Assembly: GCA_900767605.1 (NCBI GenBank)
Contig: CAAFZT010000015.1
Coordinates: 4,110 to 68,109, forward strand
Source of the DNA: Bacilli bacterium
Lineage (GTDB): Bacteria; Bacillota_I; Bacilli_A; RFN20; CAG-826
Length of the DNA: 64,000 nucleotides
Reading direction: 5' to 3'
Part shown: positions 26,470 to 34,430 of the stretch, piece by piece
Layout: every line of letters begins with the position of its first letter
Numbering within the stretch: the stretch's first letter is position 1
Position numbers and translations under genes: made by a program
Notes under the pieces: model-generated
Database searches by the model: none
What the model saw: only the letters and a program-made list of their open reading frames with translations
What the model was told of the DNA's origin: nothing

Positions 26470-27033
26470 TTATTTTTGTTTGCCTTTCGGTGCGACGATG
26501 CAGGAGTAGCATTTGCCATCCCAATCGGGCTTCTTTTCGACGAAGGTGGTCAATCCTTCAACGCTTAACATTTCCAAGAATTTTGCAAGCAATTCCTCGC
26601 CGAGTTCCTTGTGGGCCATTTCACGGCCTTTGAGGATGACGCGGACATTGACTTTGTCACCATCTTGCAAGAATTGACGGCCTTTCTTTGCTTTGGTCTC
26701 CAAGTCGTGCATGCCAATTTGCATGTGGATTTGGATTTCCTTTAGCTCGGCAGCCTTGGATTTACGCTTGTTTTCCTTTTCGGCTTTTTCCTTTTCGAAT
26801 CGGTATTTGCCGTAGTTGAGGATTTTGCACACGGGCGGGTTGGCGTTCGGGGCAACGCAGAAGAGGTCGAGGTCGTAACTGGCGGCGAGCTCATTTGCGC
26901 GGCGGGACGGCATATGCCCGAGGTTTTCTCCGTTAGGTCCGATGACTTGTACCATGGGATAACGGACATTCTCGTTGATGGGGTCCAAGCGCTTCATGGG
27001 GCGATGGCGATCGTTTCGGTTAATGTAAGCTAT
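26470..27033 (-). CDS. infC: Translation initiation factor IF-3, probable AUA start
   Basis: The 187-residue factor has the N domain (INENVRYPMVQVIGPNGENL, LAASYDLDLFCV), the basic linker RFEKEKAEKENKRKSK, and the C domain (EIQIHMQIGMHDLETKAKKG, RVILKGREMAH). The first in-frame ATG (26997) has no ribosome binding site and would clip the N-terminus. TAGGAGG lies 9 nt before ATA at 27033, giving an N-terminus IAYINRNDRHRPMKRLD. Non-AUG starts (AUU, AUC) are known for infC and let IF-3 limit its own synthesis; AUA would act alike. An ATT at the fourth codon is a less well spaced alternative. Confidence 0.9.
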   Translation of the reverse strand: MAYINRNDRHRPMKRLDPINENVRYPMVQVIGPNGENLGHMPSRRANELAASYDLDLFCVAPNANPPVCKILNYGKYRFEKEKAEKENKRKSKAAELKEIQIHMQIGMHDLETKAKKGRQFLQDGDKVNVRVILKGREMAHKELGEELLAKFLEMLSVEGLTTFVEKKPDWDGKCYSCIVAPKGKQK

Positions 27034-27178
27034 GGGTGATTTCCTCCTAAGACGTCAATAAAGCCGGATGGCAATGGCAATCCGGCTTCTGAAGGTTGGT
27101 TCAGTAGTTTCCAGGCCAATTCTCACCTTGGAGAATCTGGCGAATCGCCGGAAGCGATTGCTTTCTACATTTATCGAC
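27034..27178 (-). promoter_or_regulatory. infC-rpmI-rplT leader with attenuator hairpin
   Basis: The leader of about 145 nt contains a 9-bp stem AAGCCGGAT / ATCCGGCTT (27088-27080 and 27069-27061 on the reverse strand) followed by TATT just before the ribosome binding site. This is the layout of L20-controlled leaders in Bacillota, where L20 favours termination. The upstream antiterminator partner was not resolved. Confidence 0.6.
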
Positions 27179-27184
27179 GTGCAT

Positions 27185-27212
27185 ATGATATGCATTTTGG
27201 AACGTTTATCAA
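27185..27212 (-). promoter_or_regulatory. Promoter of infC-rpmI-rplT
   Basis: Reverse strand: TTGATA (27212-27207), 16-bp spacer, TATCAT (27190-27185). The -10 lies in the short palindrome GCATATGATATGC (27181-27193). Confidence 0.65.
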
Positions 27213-27285
27213 GCCTTATTTTCTTTTTCTTTAGAAAAATGCTCCTCCCTTGGAGGAATGGAACATTTGGAGTAAGGTTATAACC

Positions 27286-27765
27286 ATGTTTGAAGTGTGT
27301 GAAAACGGCTGTTGCTTTGAAAACCTCACCTTGTCGAGTTCCTTGGAAATGGAAGGGGAAGCCCTTGGAGATACCATGAATTTTTTAAGGAAGCACCTTA
27401 AAGACGACCCTAAAGGTTTTATTAAATTGCTCCCTTATCTTCGCCCCTTGTCCCTTCATTTTCGAAAAAGAAAAGTGCTTTATCCCTATTTGAACGGAGA
27501 TTCGTTCATCACGGAAAATGATGCCTGTTGGGGAGAATTGGATGCGTTGCTGGATGCGGATGTTTCCTCCATCCCTGTCCATTTATTGAAATTTGCCACA
27601 TTATTTGACGCTTATCTCCGTCACGAAGAAGCTTTGTATCCTGTTTTAGAACGCTTTGACGAGGATACATGCAAAAAAATTGTATCCGATTGGATCTTCA
27701 TCGGCTTTTGTTATATCGGATGTAATCCCGAAGCCCAGTCGTTTGTTTATTTTAACGAGAAATAG
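27286..27765 (+). CDS. Hemerythrin-like (HHE/DUF438-type) small protein
   Basis: The 159-residue protein is not closely recognised, but the pair LSLHFRKRKVLYPYL (about residue 70) and YLRHEEALYPVLERF (about 113) fits the HxxRKExxLxPyL and HxxEExxLxPxL pattern of the HHE/DUF438 family, which bind a di-iron site. The remaining His/Glu ligands are not all identifiable, so metal binding is inferred. AAGG 8 nt before the ATG supports the start. It ends 1 nt from the convergent stop at 27767, with no terminator between. Confidence 0.5.
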   Translation: MFEVCENGCCFENLTLSSSLEMEGEALGDTMNFLRKHLKDDPKGFIKLLPYLRPLSLHFRKRKVLYPYLNGDSFITENDACWGELDALLDADVSSIPVHLLKFATLFDAYLRHEEALYPVLERFDEDTCKKIVSDWIFIGFCYIGCNPEAQSFVYFNEK

Positions 27766-27766
27766 T

Positions 27767-28153
27767 TCAGGCGGCGCCGTGCTGCAAAATGCTTAAGGCT
27801 AGCAGGACGGAGAAAGCGAGCACGCAAACCATGGAGCAAAAGAAGATGGCATAGCCTACGTTTTTTAGATATTTCCAAGAAATCCATTTCCCTAATAACG
27901 GGGAAATAAGCGAACCAAGCAAGGCAATATCCAAGAAAGAAACAGCCAAATAGCCATATAGGATTTTATCTTGGGCAAAAGTTTTTTGAGTAAAAAGTGC
28001 AGAAAATACCGCGAATAAAAGAAATCCAACCAAAGATAATCCGACGCCTAATCCATAGATTATAAAATCCTCTTTTTTCTTAGAGGAAAGCAAAATGAAG
28101 CCTGCAAAATAGAGGGCGAGGGCTAGAAGAGAAAGAAGTAAAAATAAATCCAT
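27767..28153 (-). CDS. Four-helix membrane protein, unknown
   Basis: The 128-residue protein is not recognised. It has four membrane helices (about residues 4-22, 31-52, 65-84 and 98-122) separated by short loops, with SSKKKED after helix 1 probably cytosolic. It starts 3 nt after the stop of the Fic-like gene and has AAGG in that gene's end as ribosome binding site. The two form an operon, so the membrane protein may be a partner of the degenerate Fic protein (inference). Confidence 0.65.
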   Translation of the reverse strand: MDLFLLLSLLALALYFAGFILLSSKKKEDFIIYGLGVGLSLVGFLLFAVFSALFTQKTFAQDKILYGYLAVSFLDIALLGSLISPLLGKWISWKYLKNVGYAIFFCSMVCVLAFSVLLALSILQHGAA

Positions 28154-28156
28154 GAT

Positions 28157-29110
28157 TTATGCCTTTTTGTATTTTTGATTGCGGTCGGTGGGTGTGAGGG
28201 GGTTAAGCATCACAAGGTATTTGTTGTCCAACCCTGGACGAATATAGTTTTTCTGCAGTCCTAGCCGCGATTTTAAGCCCAAGAGACCGCAAAGTTCTTG
28301 GGCGCTATAAAAGCGGCCGTCTTCCATTTTGGATAGAAGCTTTTCTAATAGCGGGGTTTTGCTTTGAGCAGAACGCAGGGATTTCTTTAAGGCCTGATTC
28401 AAAGCAGTTTCTACGCAAAGCAAGGATTCGTAAAGAAAGGGAGAAGTATCTCCGCTTGCAACCGATTCTTCGTAAGCGTGATCAAGGTCGGCACGTTTCG
28501 ATAGCATCACTTGGAATAAAGGAAGGTCCATCAGGTCTTTGCAGTAATGAACGAGAATGGCCTTCATTAAATAAAGAGATAACACGATGCCCGAATGGGA
28601 ATAAGGCTGAATCGCTTGCATTTGAAAATAGAAGAGCCCGCTTAAGCACAGAGGGTGAATCCTTTCCTGACTGCTATTTTGGAAACGATAAATCGCTTGC
28701 AACATGGGCTCGATCTTGGCTTTTAAAGGAACGGTATAAGCAAAATCTTCCGCCTTTCTCCCACATCGGCGAGGGGCTCCAAGAGGGAAATAGGCTTTTT
28801 CAAATTGATCCATAAACTCCATGTCGAAGGGGTTGATTTTTGACATTGCCTTAATAAGAGCGAATAAACCTTCGGCTTGAGGAAGCGTAGAAAGCCCGCC
28901 TTCTCCTAAAGCGCGGAATTGGCTGGGAGTAAGGCTTATTCCGTCAAAGGACAGAAGCGCTTTGGCTTCTTTTGCCATATTTTCTTCGTCGGGATGATGA
29001 GAGGATAAAACGGAAAATCGTCCCACTTGAAAGGCGATTTCACTTGTCTTTAAAAGCAATTCGTTGTTCAGCGTATAAACGCAATTATAGGGGGCATTTA
29101 TCTTTGACAT
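28157..29110 (-). CDS. Degenerate Fic-fold protein
   Basis: The 317-residue protein has the outline of a Fic protein: an N-terminal EAKALLSFDGISLT that recalls the (S/T)xxxEGN-type inhibitory helix, a central helical core, and a C-terminal winged-helix-like region. In place of the AMP-transferase motif HPFxxGNGRxxR it reads QPYSHSGIVLSLYL, so the catalytic His, the Gly-Asn-Gly loop and the Arg are all gone. AMPylation seems impossible by the known mechanism. The call rests on pattern alignment by eye. The start is leaderless-like (TAAAAT 6 nt upstream). Confidence 0.55.
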   Translation of the reverse strand: MSKINAPYNCVYTLNNELLLKTSEIAFQVGRFSVLSSHHPDEENMAKEAKALLSFDGISLTPSQFRALGEGGLSTLPQAEGLFALIKAMSKINPFDMEFMDQFEKAYFPLGAPRRCGRKAEDFAYTVPLKAKIEPMLQAIYRFQNSSQERIHPLCLSGLFYFQMQAIQPYSHSGIVLSLYLMKAILVHYCKDLMDLPLFQVMLSKRADLDHAYEESVASGDTSPFLYESLLCVETALNQALKKSLRSAQSKTPLLEKLLSKMEDGRFYSAQELCGLLGLKSRLGLQKNYIRPGLDNKYLVMLNPLTPTDRNQKYKKA

Positions 29111-29116
29111 GACTAT

Positions 29117-29122
29117 ATTTTA
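29117..29122 (-). promoter_or_regulatory. Extended -10 box of the leaderless Fic-like transcript
   Basis: Reverse strand TG-A-TAAAAT ends 6 nt before the ATG; TTTAAC at a 16-bp spacer is a possible -35. Confidence 0.5.
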
Positions 29123-29206
29123 TCACTTTTTACGCAATGTTAAATTGCGGATGTATATATTCCTGTATATATTTTATCTCCCTCTTTCTTAACCAAGATT
29201 TTTTGA

Positions 29207-29797
29207 ATGAAAACGAAAAATGACGCTGTCCCCCTTGACCAAGGCCATCCTCCTCCTAAAAATAAAGGCATGAGTTATTCGTATTTTAGTTATGAAACCG
29301 AATTGGGCGAGATGACCTTGGTTTCGAATGGCAAGGCGATTGTTACCGTCTTGTTTGGATCCGGCACGCTTCCTGGATGCTTCCGTGAGGAAGACAGCAT
29401 TCTTATCGAAGCGATCCAGGAATTGAACCAATATATCGCTGGTCAGCGGAAAGAATTTAGCATACCCGTCGACCCTTTAGGGTCCGATACGGAACGCAAA
29501 ATTTATTTTTATGTGCGTGACCATGTCGCCTATGGTAAATTCACCACCTATGAACGGATTGCAAGGGAACTCGATCTCCCTCTAGAAACGGTGGAAGAAG
29601 CGCTCCACACGAATTCGTGTCCCATTTGGATTCCCTGCCATCGCGTGATTGGAGCCGATAAGAAATTAAGGACTTATGTTGGCGACCGTCTCAAAATGAA
29701 AAAAGGGCTTCTGGCCTTCGAACATCAACATGTGAATCGTGACTTCGTTGCCCCGAATTATCATGATGATGACGAAGACTCGGGTTATAAAATTTAG
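29207..29797 (+). CDS. Methylated-DNA-protein cysteine methyltransferase-like
   Basis: The 196-residue protein has the Ogt/MGMT C-terminal domain: VRDHVAYGKFTTYERIARELD (helix-turn-helix with the Tyr/Arg region) and the acceptor loop IWIPCHRVIGADKKL with the reactive Cys in PCHRV. Such proteins take an alkyl group from O6-alkylguanine onto that Cys and are used once. The usual Gly-Leu-x-Gly after the loop is YVGDRLKMKKGLL. The N-terminal 21 residues are poor in family likeness; a start at 29270 (MSYSYFSYE) is equally possible. TGTATATATT is repeated at 29152 and 29165 upstream. Confidence 0.85.
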   Translation: MKTKNDAVPLDQGHPPPKNKGMSYSYFSYETELGEMTLVSNGKAIVTVLFGSGTLPGCFREEDSILIEAIQELNQYIAGQRKEFSIPVDPLGSDTERKIYFYVRDHVAYGKFTTYERIARELDLPLETVEEALHTNSCPIWIPCHRVIGADKKLRTYVGDRLKMKKGLLAFEHQHVNRDFVAPNYHDDDEDSGYKI

Positions 29798-29821
29798 ACT
29801 GGATATTCGGCAATAGACCAT

Positions 29822-30334
29822 ATGGATAATAACAAAGGGCAAGCGTCATATTATCGGCGGAGTGTAAAAACGAAGGCGATTATCACTTTGGTAATTGGCT
29901 GCATTTTAACTTCTGATGGTCTTATGTCTCTTTTAAGCCTTTTGCTTTTGCCCTCTCTTGAAAAATTATACGAAAGCATGAATCTTGCTTTTGATGCTGA
30001 GTCCTCCAAAATCACCTTAATTGTGCGTGGGGTTATTTGCTTGGCGGCGGGGATTTCTTTGCTTCTAGTTAGCCTTTTTACCTATCGCAAACTGAAAACC
30101 ATACCGACGGGCCCGGTTTCGGAACCTGCTCCCTATGAGAATTTAGATGATGTGGCAAAAGAAAAGGAAGGGGCGGTAGAGGATGTTACGAAGTCCCCGG
30201 TGGAGCCTAATCACGAAGAAGCGGATTATTCGTCACGTTTAGAAAATCTAGAACAGCTTCATCAAGATGGATTGATGAGTGATGCGGAATATCTAAAGAA
30301 GCGTTCGGAAATCCTTCACGACGCAGGCTATTGA
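29822..30334 (+). CDS. Two-helix membrane protein with C-terminal SHOCT domain
   Basis: The 170-residue protein has two membrane helices (about 18-42 and 63-86), a charged linker rich in Glu and Pro, and an end YSSRLENLEQLHQDGLMSDA followed by EYLKKRSEIL, the SHOCT oligomerisation motif. Function unknown. The gene lies 24 nt after the alkyltransferase in the same direction; no good Shine-Dalgarno site is seen. Confidence 0.7.
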   Translation: MDNNKGQASYYRRSVKTKAIITLVIGCILTSDGLMSLLSLLLLPSLEKLYESMNLAFDAESSKITLIVRGVICLAAGISLLLVSLFTYRKLKTIPTGPVSEPAPYENLDDVAKEKEGAVEDVTKSPVEPNHEEADYSSRLENLEQLHQDGLMSDAEYLKKRSEILHDAGY

Positions 30335-30340
30335 ATAATG

Positions 30341-30370
30341 AAAATGGACTCGAATTCGAGTCCATTTTTT
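30341..30370. terminator. Bidirectional terminator between SHOCT gene and thrS
   Basis: A perfect palindrome from 30341 to 30368: arms AAAATGGACTCGAA / TTCGAGTCCATTTT, with T tracts on both sides. Confidence 0.93.
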
Positions 30371-30386
30371 GATTGAAACGCTTCGA

Positions 30387-32282
30387 TTAGAAGCGGAGTT
30401 TTTGGTCAATCGCGTTATGAAGGAGTTTCTTGAATTCTTCCAAGCTGACGGTGATTTGATCCTTTTGGCCATAGATGCGGTAAGTGACCGAACCGGATTC
30501 GGCTTCGTTATTACCCAAAACAACGGTGTAGGGGACCTTTTCCACTTGGGCCGCGCGGAGACGATAGCCAAGTTTTTCCGTGGCTTCATCGATTTCGACA
30601 CGGAATCCCTCGTTGCGGAGATCTTCGTAAACTTTCTTCGCGTATTCGCCGTGAGCGGCATCGTTAACCGGCAATAAGCGGACTTGGACCGGAGCAAGCC
30701 AAGTTGGGAATGCGCCGCCATAATTTTCAATCAAGATGCCTATGAAACGTTCCATCGATCCGAAGACGACGCGGTGAAGCATGACCGGTTCAACGTGTTC
30801 GCCGTTTTCGTCAATATAGAAGCAGCCGAAGCGGTGCGGCAAGTTGACGTCGAGCTGAATCGTGCCACATTGCCAGGTACGTCCCATGGAGTCGCGGAGT
30901 TTGAAGTCGAGCTTCGGTCCGTAGAAAGCGCCATCGCCCGGGTTGATTTGATATTCATGGCCCGAATCTTTGCAGGCTTGCGCCAAAATCTTTTCGGAAT
31001 CATCCCAGAAGGAGACTTCGCCGATAAAATCATCGGGGCGGGTAGAAAGAACGATGCGATAGCTAAGACCAAAGACGTTATAGACTTCGTCGAAGATGCG
31101 CATGATGTTCTTAACTTCGCTTTCGATTTGGTCGCGGCGGAGCAAGATGTGGGCATCGTCTTGGGTAAACGCGCGGACGCGGAACAATCCATTCAAGGCG
31201 CCGCTGGCTTCGTGACGATGGACGTGACCCATTTCCGAAAGGCGAAGCGGAAGTTCGCGATAAGAATGGATGTCGTTTTTATAAACAAGCATCGCGCCCG
31301 GGCAGTTCATCGGTTTGATCGCGTAGTCGGTTTCATCGACTTTGGTCGTGTACATGTTGTCTTTGTAGTGGTCCCAGTGGCCGGAAGTTTCCCACAAAGA
31401 GCGCGACATCATGGTCGGGGTCGTGATTTCCTTATAATTTTCACGCGCGTGGAGTTTTCTCCAGTAGGAGGTCAATTCGTTCATCACGATTTGGCCTTTC
31501 GGCAAGAAGAAGGGCATGCCAGGAGCGTAATCGCTAAGCATGAATAAGCCTAATTCTTTGCCAAGTTTGCGGTGATCGTTTTGCTTACGGAGTTCAAGGA
31601 TATGAAGATGCTCTTCCAAGGCTTCTTTGGTCGGATAGCAAGTGGCATAAATGCGGGTAAGCATCTTGTTTTTGGAATCCCCTCTCCAATAGGCACCGGC
31701 AACGCTGAGAAGCTTGAAGTGCTTGAGATAAGAGGTATTAGGAACGTGAGGCCCACGGCAGAGGTCGACAAAATCCCCTTGCTCATAAAGAGAAATCGTT
31801 CCTTCGAGTTCCTTGATGTGTTCAACTTTGTAGTGATTGGTTTTAAAGATTTCACAGGCTTCCTCTTGGGAAACTTCTTTTCTCTTGTAGGGAATAGCTT
31901 CCTTCGAGAGTTTTTTCATCTCCGCTTCAATGGCAGGGAAGTCTTTTTCGGTGATCGTGCGGTCGCCGAAATCGACGTCATAATAGAACCCTTCTTCGAT
32001 GGCGGGTCCAAAGCCAAAGAGGCAACCGGGATATAGATGCATCAAGGCCTGAGCCATCAAGTGACTGCAGGAGTGGTTAAGCATCTCGAATCCATCGGGA
32101 TCTTCGGGCATAACGAAGCTGATTTCTCCTCCGTTAACGAAATGATTCATGTCGAAAAGCTTGCCGTCTTGACGGAAGGCCAAAGCCTTGTTTTTCTTTT
32201 CTGGATCGACCAATTTCGCGGCTTCAAAGCCATTGATCGATTCCTGAACATCGAATTCTTTTCCAGAATAAACGATTTTCAT
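30387..32282 (-). CDS. thrS: Threonyl-tRNA synthetase
   Basis: The 631-residue class II synthetase has a TGS domain (1-about 60), the editing domain with HSCSHLMAQAL and the conserved CRGPHVPNTSYLKHFKL, and the catalytic core with MNCPGAM (zinc Cys), RHEASGALNGLFRVRAF (motif 2), YGPKLDF and the C-terminal anticodon domain from about residue 540. The start at 32282 follows AAAAGGAG; the longer frame overlaps the T-box terminator and is not real. It is controlled by a threonine T-box directly upstream. Confidence 0.97.
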   Translation of the reverse strand: MKIVYSGKEFDVQESINGFEAAKLVDPEKKNKALAFRQDGKLFDMNHFVNGGEISFVMPEDPDGFEMLNHSCSHLMAQALMHLYPGCLFGFGPAIEEGFYYDVDFGDRTITEKDFPAIEAEMKKLSKEAIPYKRKEVSQEEACEIFKTNHYKVEHIKELEGTISLYEQGDFVDLCRGPHVPNTSYLKHFKLLSVAGAYWRGDSKNKMLTRIYATCYPTKEALEEHLHILELRKQNDHRKLGKELGLFMLSDYAPGMPFFLPKGQIVMNELTSYWRKLHARENYKEITTPTMMSRSLWETSGHWDHYKDNMYTTKVDETDYAIKPMNCPGAMLVYKNDIHSYRELPLRLSEMGHVHRHEASGALNGLFRVRAFTQDDAHILLRRDQIESEVKNIMRIFDEVYNVFGLSYRIVLSTRPDDFIGEVSFWDDSEKILAQACKDSGHEYQINPGDGAFYGPKLDFKLRDSMGRTWQCGTIQLDVNLPHRFGCFYIDENGEHVEPVMLHRVVFGSMERFIGILIENYGGAFPTWLAPVQVRLLPVNDAAHGEYAKKVYEDLRNEGFRVEIDEATEKLGYRLRAAQVEKVPYTVVLGNNEAESGSVTYRIYGQKDQITVSLEEFKKLLHNAIDQKLRF

Positions 32283-32498
32283 TTTGATCTCCTTTTCATA
32301 AAAAAGTCCCTGCAAAAAATATTTTGCAAGGACGCTAGGGACAACGCGGTACCACCTTACTTCCGGAAATCTCAAACAAGACTCCCGACTCTTGGCATCC
32401 GTTAACGCGGGATGGTGACGCTAAACTCATCGCTTAGTGGCTCCGGAGTGGTGCCAATCTGTCCTTGTATCCAAGGAAGGCTTGTCTCCTTCAAGGCC
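32283..32498 (-). promoter_or_regulatory. T-box riboswitch, threonine specific
   Basis: The reverse strand holds the T-box sequence AAGGTGGTACCGCG (32358-32345), whose TGGT bulge matches the ACCA end of tRNA-Thr. A specifier ACC lies near 32452-32450 (GGCACCACTCC). The terminator has stem GTCCTTGCAAAA / TTTTGCAGGGAC (32333-32306) and a T6 tail. Uncharged tRNA-Thr would switch on thrS. The tRNA-Thr(GGT) gene at 39396 reads exactly this codon. Confidence 0.93.
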
Positions 32499-32504
32499 AG
32501 CAAT

Positions 32505-32532
32505 AGTATAGCCCCCTTTTGTCCCTTTTCAA
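32505..32532 (-). promoter_or_regulatory. Promoter of the thrS T-box transcript
   Basis: Reverse strand TTGAAA (32532-32527), 16-bp spacer, TATACT (32510-32505). Confidence 0.8.
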
Positions 32533-32555
32533 GCGTGCTTGCTCGAACAAAATTA

Positions 32556-32804
32556 TTATTCTTTTATTATCGCCTTTAAAAGGGTGCCTACGGCTTCGGA
32601 CTCGATTTGGTGCCCCTCGTCTTGGTAATAAAGCCCGCTTTCGAAGGTTTCTTTTTCCTCCCGACTCATTTGCTGCTCGGCAGAAACGATGATTCGTTGG
32701 ATTTGCTCCCAACTATCGCGATCCCCGTTGGCTAAAAGGGGCAGTACGGTTTGGCGAACCATTTGACCGCGCACTCTAAAATTTTCGGTGTTGATACCTT
32801 TCAT
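32556..32804 (-). CDS. Small protein of unknown function
   Basis: The 82-residue protein is not recognised. It is hydrophilic and likely helical, with two runs of interest: ENFRVRGQMVRQTVLPLLAN and EQQMSREEKETFESGLYYQD. A strong ribosome binding site (GGGAGGA) lies 8 nt before the ATG, which is the main support that it is real. Its leader contains a GGAGGG/CCCTCC hairpin (about 32823-32847). It sits just upstream of the thrS promoter in the same direction, but the thrS promoter overlaps its 3' flank, so it is a separate unit. Confidence 0.6.
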   Translation of the reverse strand: MKGINTENFRVRGQMVRQTVLPLLANGDRDSWEQIQRIIVSAEQQMSREEKETFESGLYYQDEGHQIESEAVGTLLKAIIKE

Positions 32805-32982
32805 TGACTATGTCCTCCCAATGATGGAGGGAACCATTTCTGTCCCTCCACCTAATATAGAGTGTTTTTTTAGGATTTTTTGCGAAAAAAGTTTTTAAGT
32901 TTCCAAAAAGGGTATAGTCAATCGAAAAAGAAATTTTCGTTAGTAATTTAGTTTCTTGATAAAGTAATTGAATAGTAAGCGG

Positions 32983-34200
32983 TTAAGCGTTTTCTTTCTT
33001 CTTTGGGGTGACGTCAACGTAGGTGGAAGTATCCGTGGGAGCTAAAACGGTGACGTCTTGTCCATAGATAAATCCCGCGTCGTTTTGAAAGGCAAAATTC
33101 GTCGTGTAATGATCTTCTAAAACCGTCCCTTCAAAGTCGACGCCGCAGAAATAAATTTTGGCCTCGCTATAAGTGAAATAGAGATAGGAACGGGTTAAAT
33201 CCACTTTTTCTGGTGCGGGGAGCTTGTTCAGCAATTTTGTCAGGTCTTCGCTTTTCTCCGCCCCCATGGCGATAAGGTCATAAATGGAACCATAATTCAA
33301 GGTGTAATGGACGCTATAATCCCCATTATTCATCTTGTAATAGGTTTGTTTATCCGAAATCGTTTTTAGAAGGGTGGTTACCATGGTTGCGGAATATTTG
33401 AATTCCAAAGGGGAGGAGGATTCGGAGGAAGAAGAACTGATATTTTCTTGAATTAAATCCTTCATATAAGCGACGGTTTCGGTGACGTTAAAGCAAATTT
33501 TTGGGTTGCCTAATAACGATTCGCTGGGTTTAATCGATTGGCTGCCATCCAAATAGAAGATGTCGTTTTGCAGATAGGCAAAGGCACCAAAGCCCTTGGT
33601 TCCTTTATCGGATTTGGAGGTTCCATCCACGCTTCCGTTATAAACGTAATCCACTTCTCCGCCCATGGCCCCATATCCATTCATTTTTTTGGAGTCGCGA
33701 CTTTTCATTCCCTTAAGTCCAAAAAGAACTTCCACGTCGGAGAGAACGTATAAGGCGTCTCCAGAAAAGACATGGGTTTCTTCGCTCGATCCGCTATTAG
33801 TTGGGATATTTAAGACGTAATTATCCCCCGTCATTTGGATATATCCGCGCCCGTTTTGGCTCAAGGCGCCGATTTCGTCGAGAGCAGGAATCGCGTCTAA
33901 AGCATCCTCAAAGGCCTTTTTTGCCGGACGTTTATAAATTTCTTTTGTGATTTCCGTTCCGTCAACGGAAGAAGAACTGTGTTCCCAGGTAAAGGAAGTG
34001 GAGGTCGATTCGCTAGAAGGCGTAGACGAAGAGGTGCTACTAGAAGGGACGGAAGAGGCTGCGGAATCGCTAGAAATGCTAGAAGCTGCCGTGGATTCTG
34101 CAGGTGAATTCGATGAACTCGAGGAAGGCTCCGTGCTTTCTCCACACGCGGCTAAAAGAAGCGCGGAAGAGAGAAGAAATACGATGCGATTTGTTTTCAT
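32983..34200 (-). CDS. Ser-rich surface lipoprotein, unknown
   Basis: The 405-residue protein has a lipoprotein signal peptide (KTNRIVFLLSSALLLAAC; lipobox LAAC, so Cys at about 19 is lipidated), a Ser/Thr/Ala/Pro-rich linker of about 60 residues, then a globular part of about 330 residues with no recognised domain. The Ser-rich linker suggests that the domain is held away from the membrane. ATG at 34200 has GGAGG 8 nt upstream; a TTG two codons earlier is rejected. It is a single-gene unit. Confidence 0.8.
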   Translation of the reverse strand: MKTNRIVFLLSSALLLAACGESTEPSSSSSNSPAESTAASSISSDSAASSVPSSSTSSSTPSSESTSTSFTWEHSSSSVDGTEITKEIYKRPAKKAFEDALDAIPALDEIGALSQNGRGYIQMTGDNYVLNIPTNSGSSEETHVFSGDALYVLSDVEVLFGLKGMKSRDSKKMNGYGAMGGEVDYVYNGSVDGTSKSDKGTKGFGAFAYLQNDIFYLDGSQSIKPSESLLGNPKICFNVTETVAYMKDLIQENISSSSSESSSPLEFKYSATMVTTLLKTISDKQTYYKMNNGDYSVHYTLNYGSIYDLIAMGAEKSEDLTKLLNKLPAPEKVDLTRSYLYFTYSEAKIYFCGVDFEGTVLEDHYTTNFAFQNDAGFIYGQDVTVLAPTDTSTYVDVTPKKKENA

Positions 34201-34227
34201 AAACAACCTCCACTTTTTGCGTCTTCA

Positions 34228-34233
34228 TTATAA
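34228..34233 (-). promoter_or_regulatory. -10 box of the lipoprotein gene
   Basis: Reverse strand TATAAT, 27 nt before the ATG; the -35 is weak. Confidence 0.5.
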
Positions 34234-34430
34234 AAGAGGATGAGGCTCGCGCAAGGGAAGGCTGTTAAAATTGCTGAAATGGGGCAAGAAAAAATAAACG
34301 GATTTTTAAGAGTTGTTCGCTTTAAAAATCGAAATGAGAATTTGGGAGAAAAACAACTCAAAAACGAAAATTTTTTTGATGACATTCTATTCCTCATGCC
34401 TTAAATTTCTTACTCGTGGGAGGGGATAAA

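Noticed and set aside
27258..27275. Five-codon frame ATG...TAA before the hemerythrin-like gene
   Set aside because: Too short and without residue pattern of a leader peptide; may be chance.
30684..31547. 287-codon forward frame inside thrS
   Set aside because: Antisense shadow of thrS; no start signal and no family likeness.
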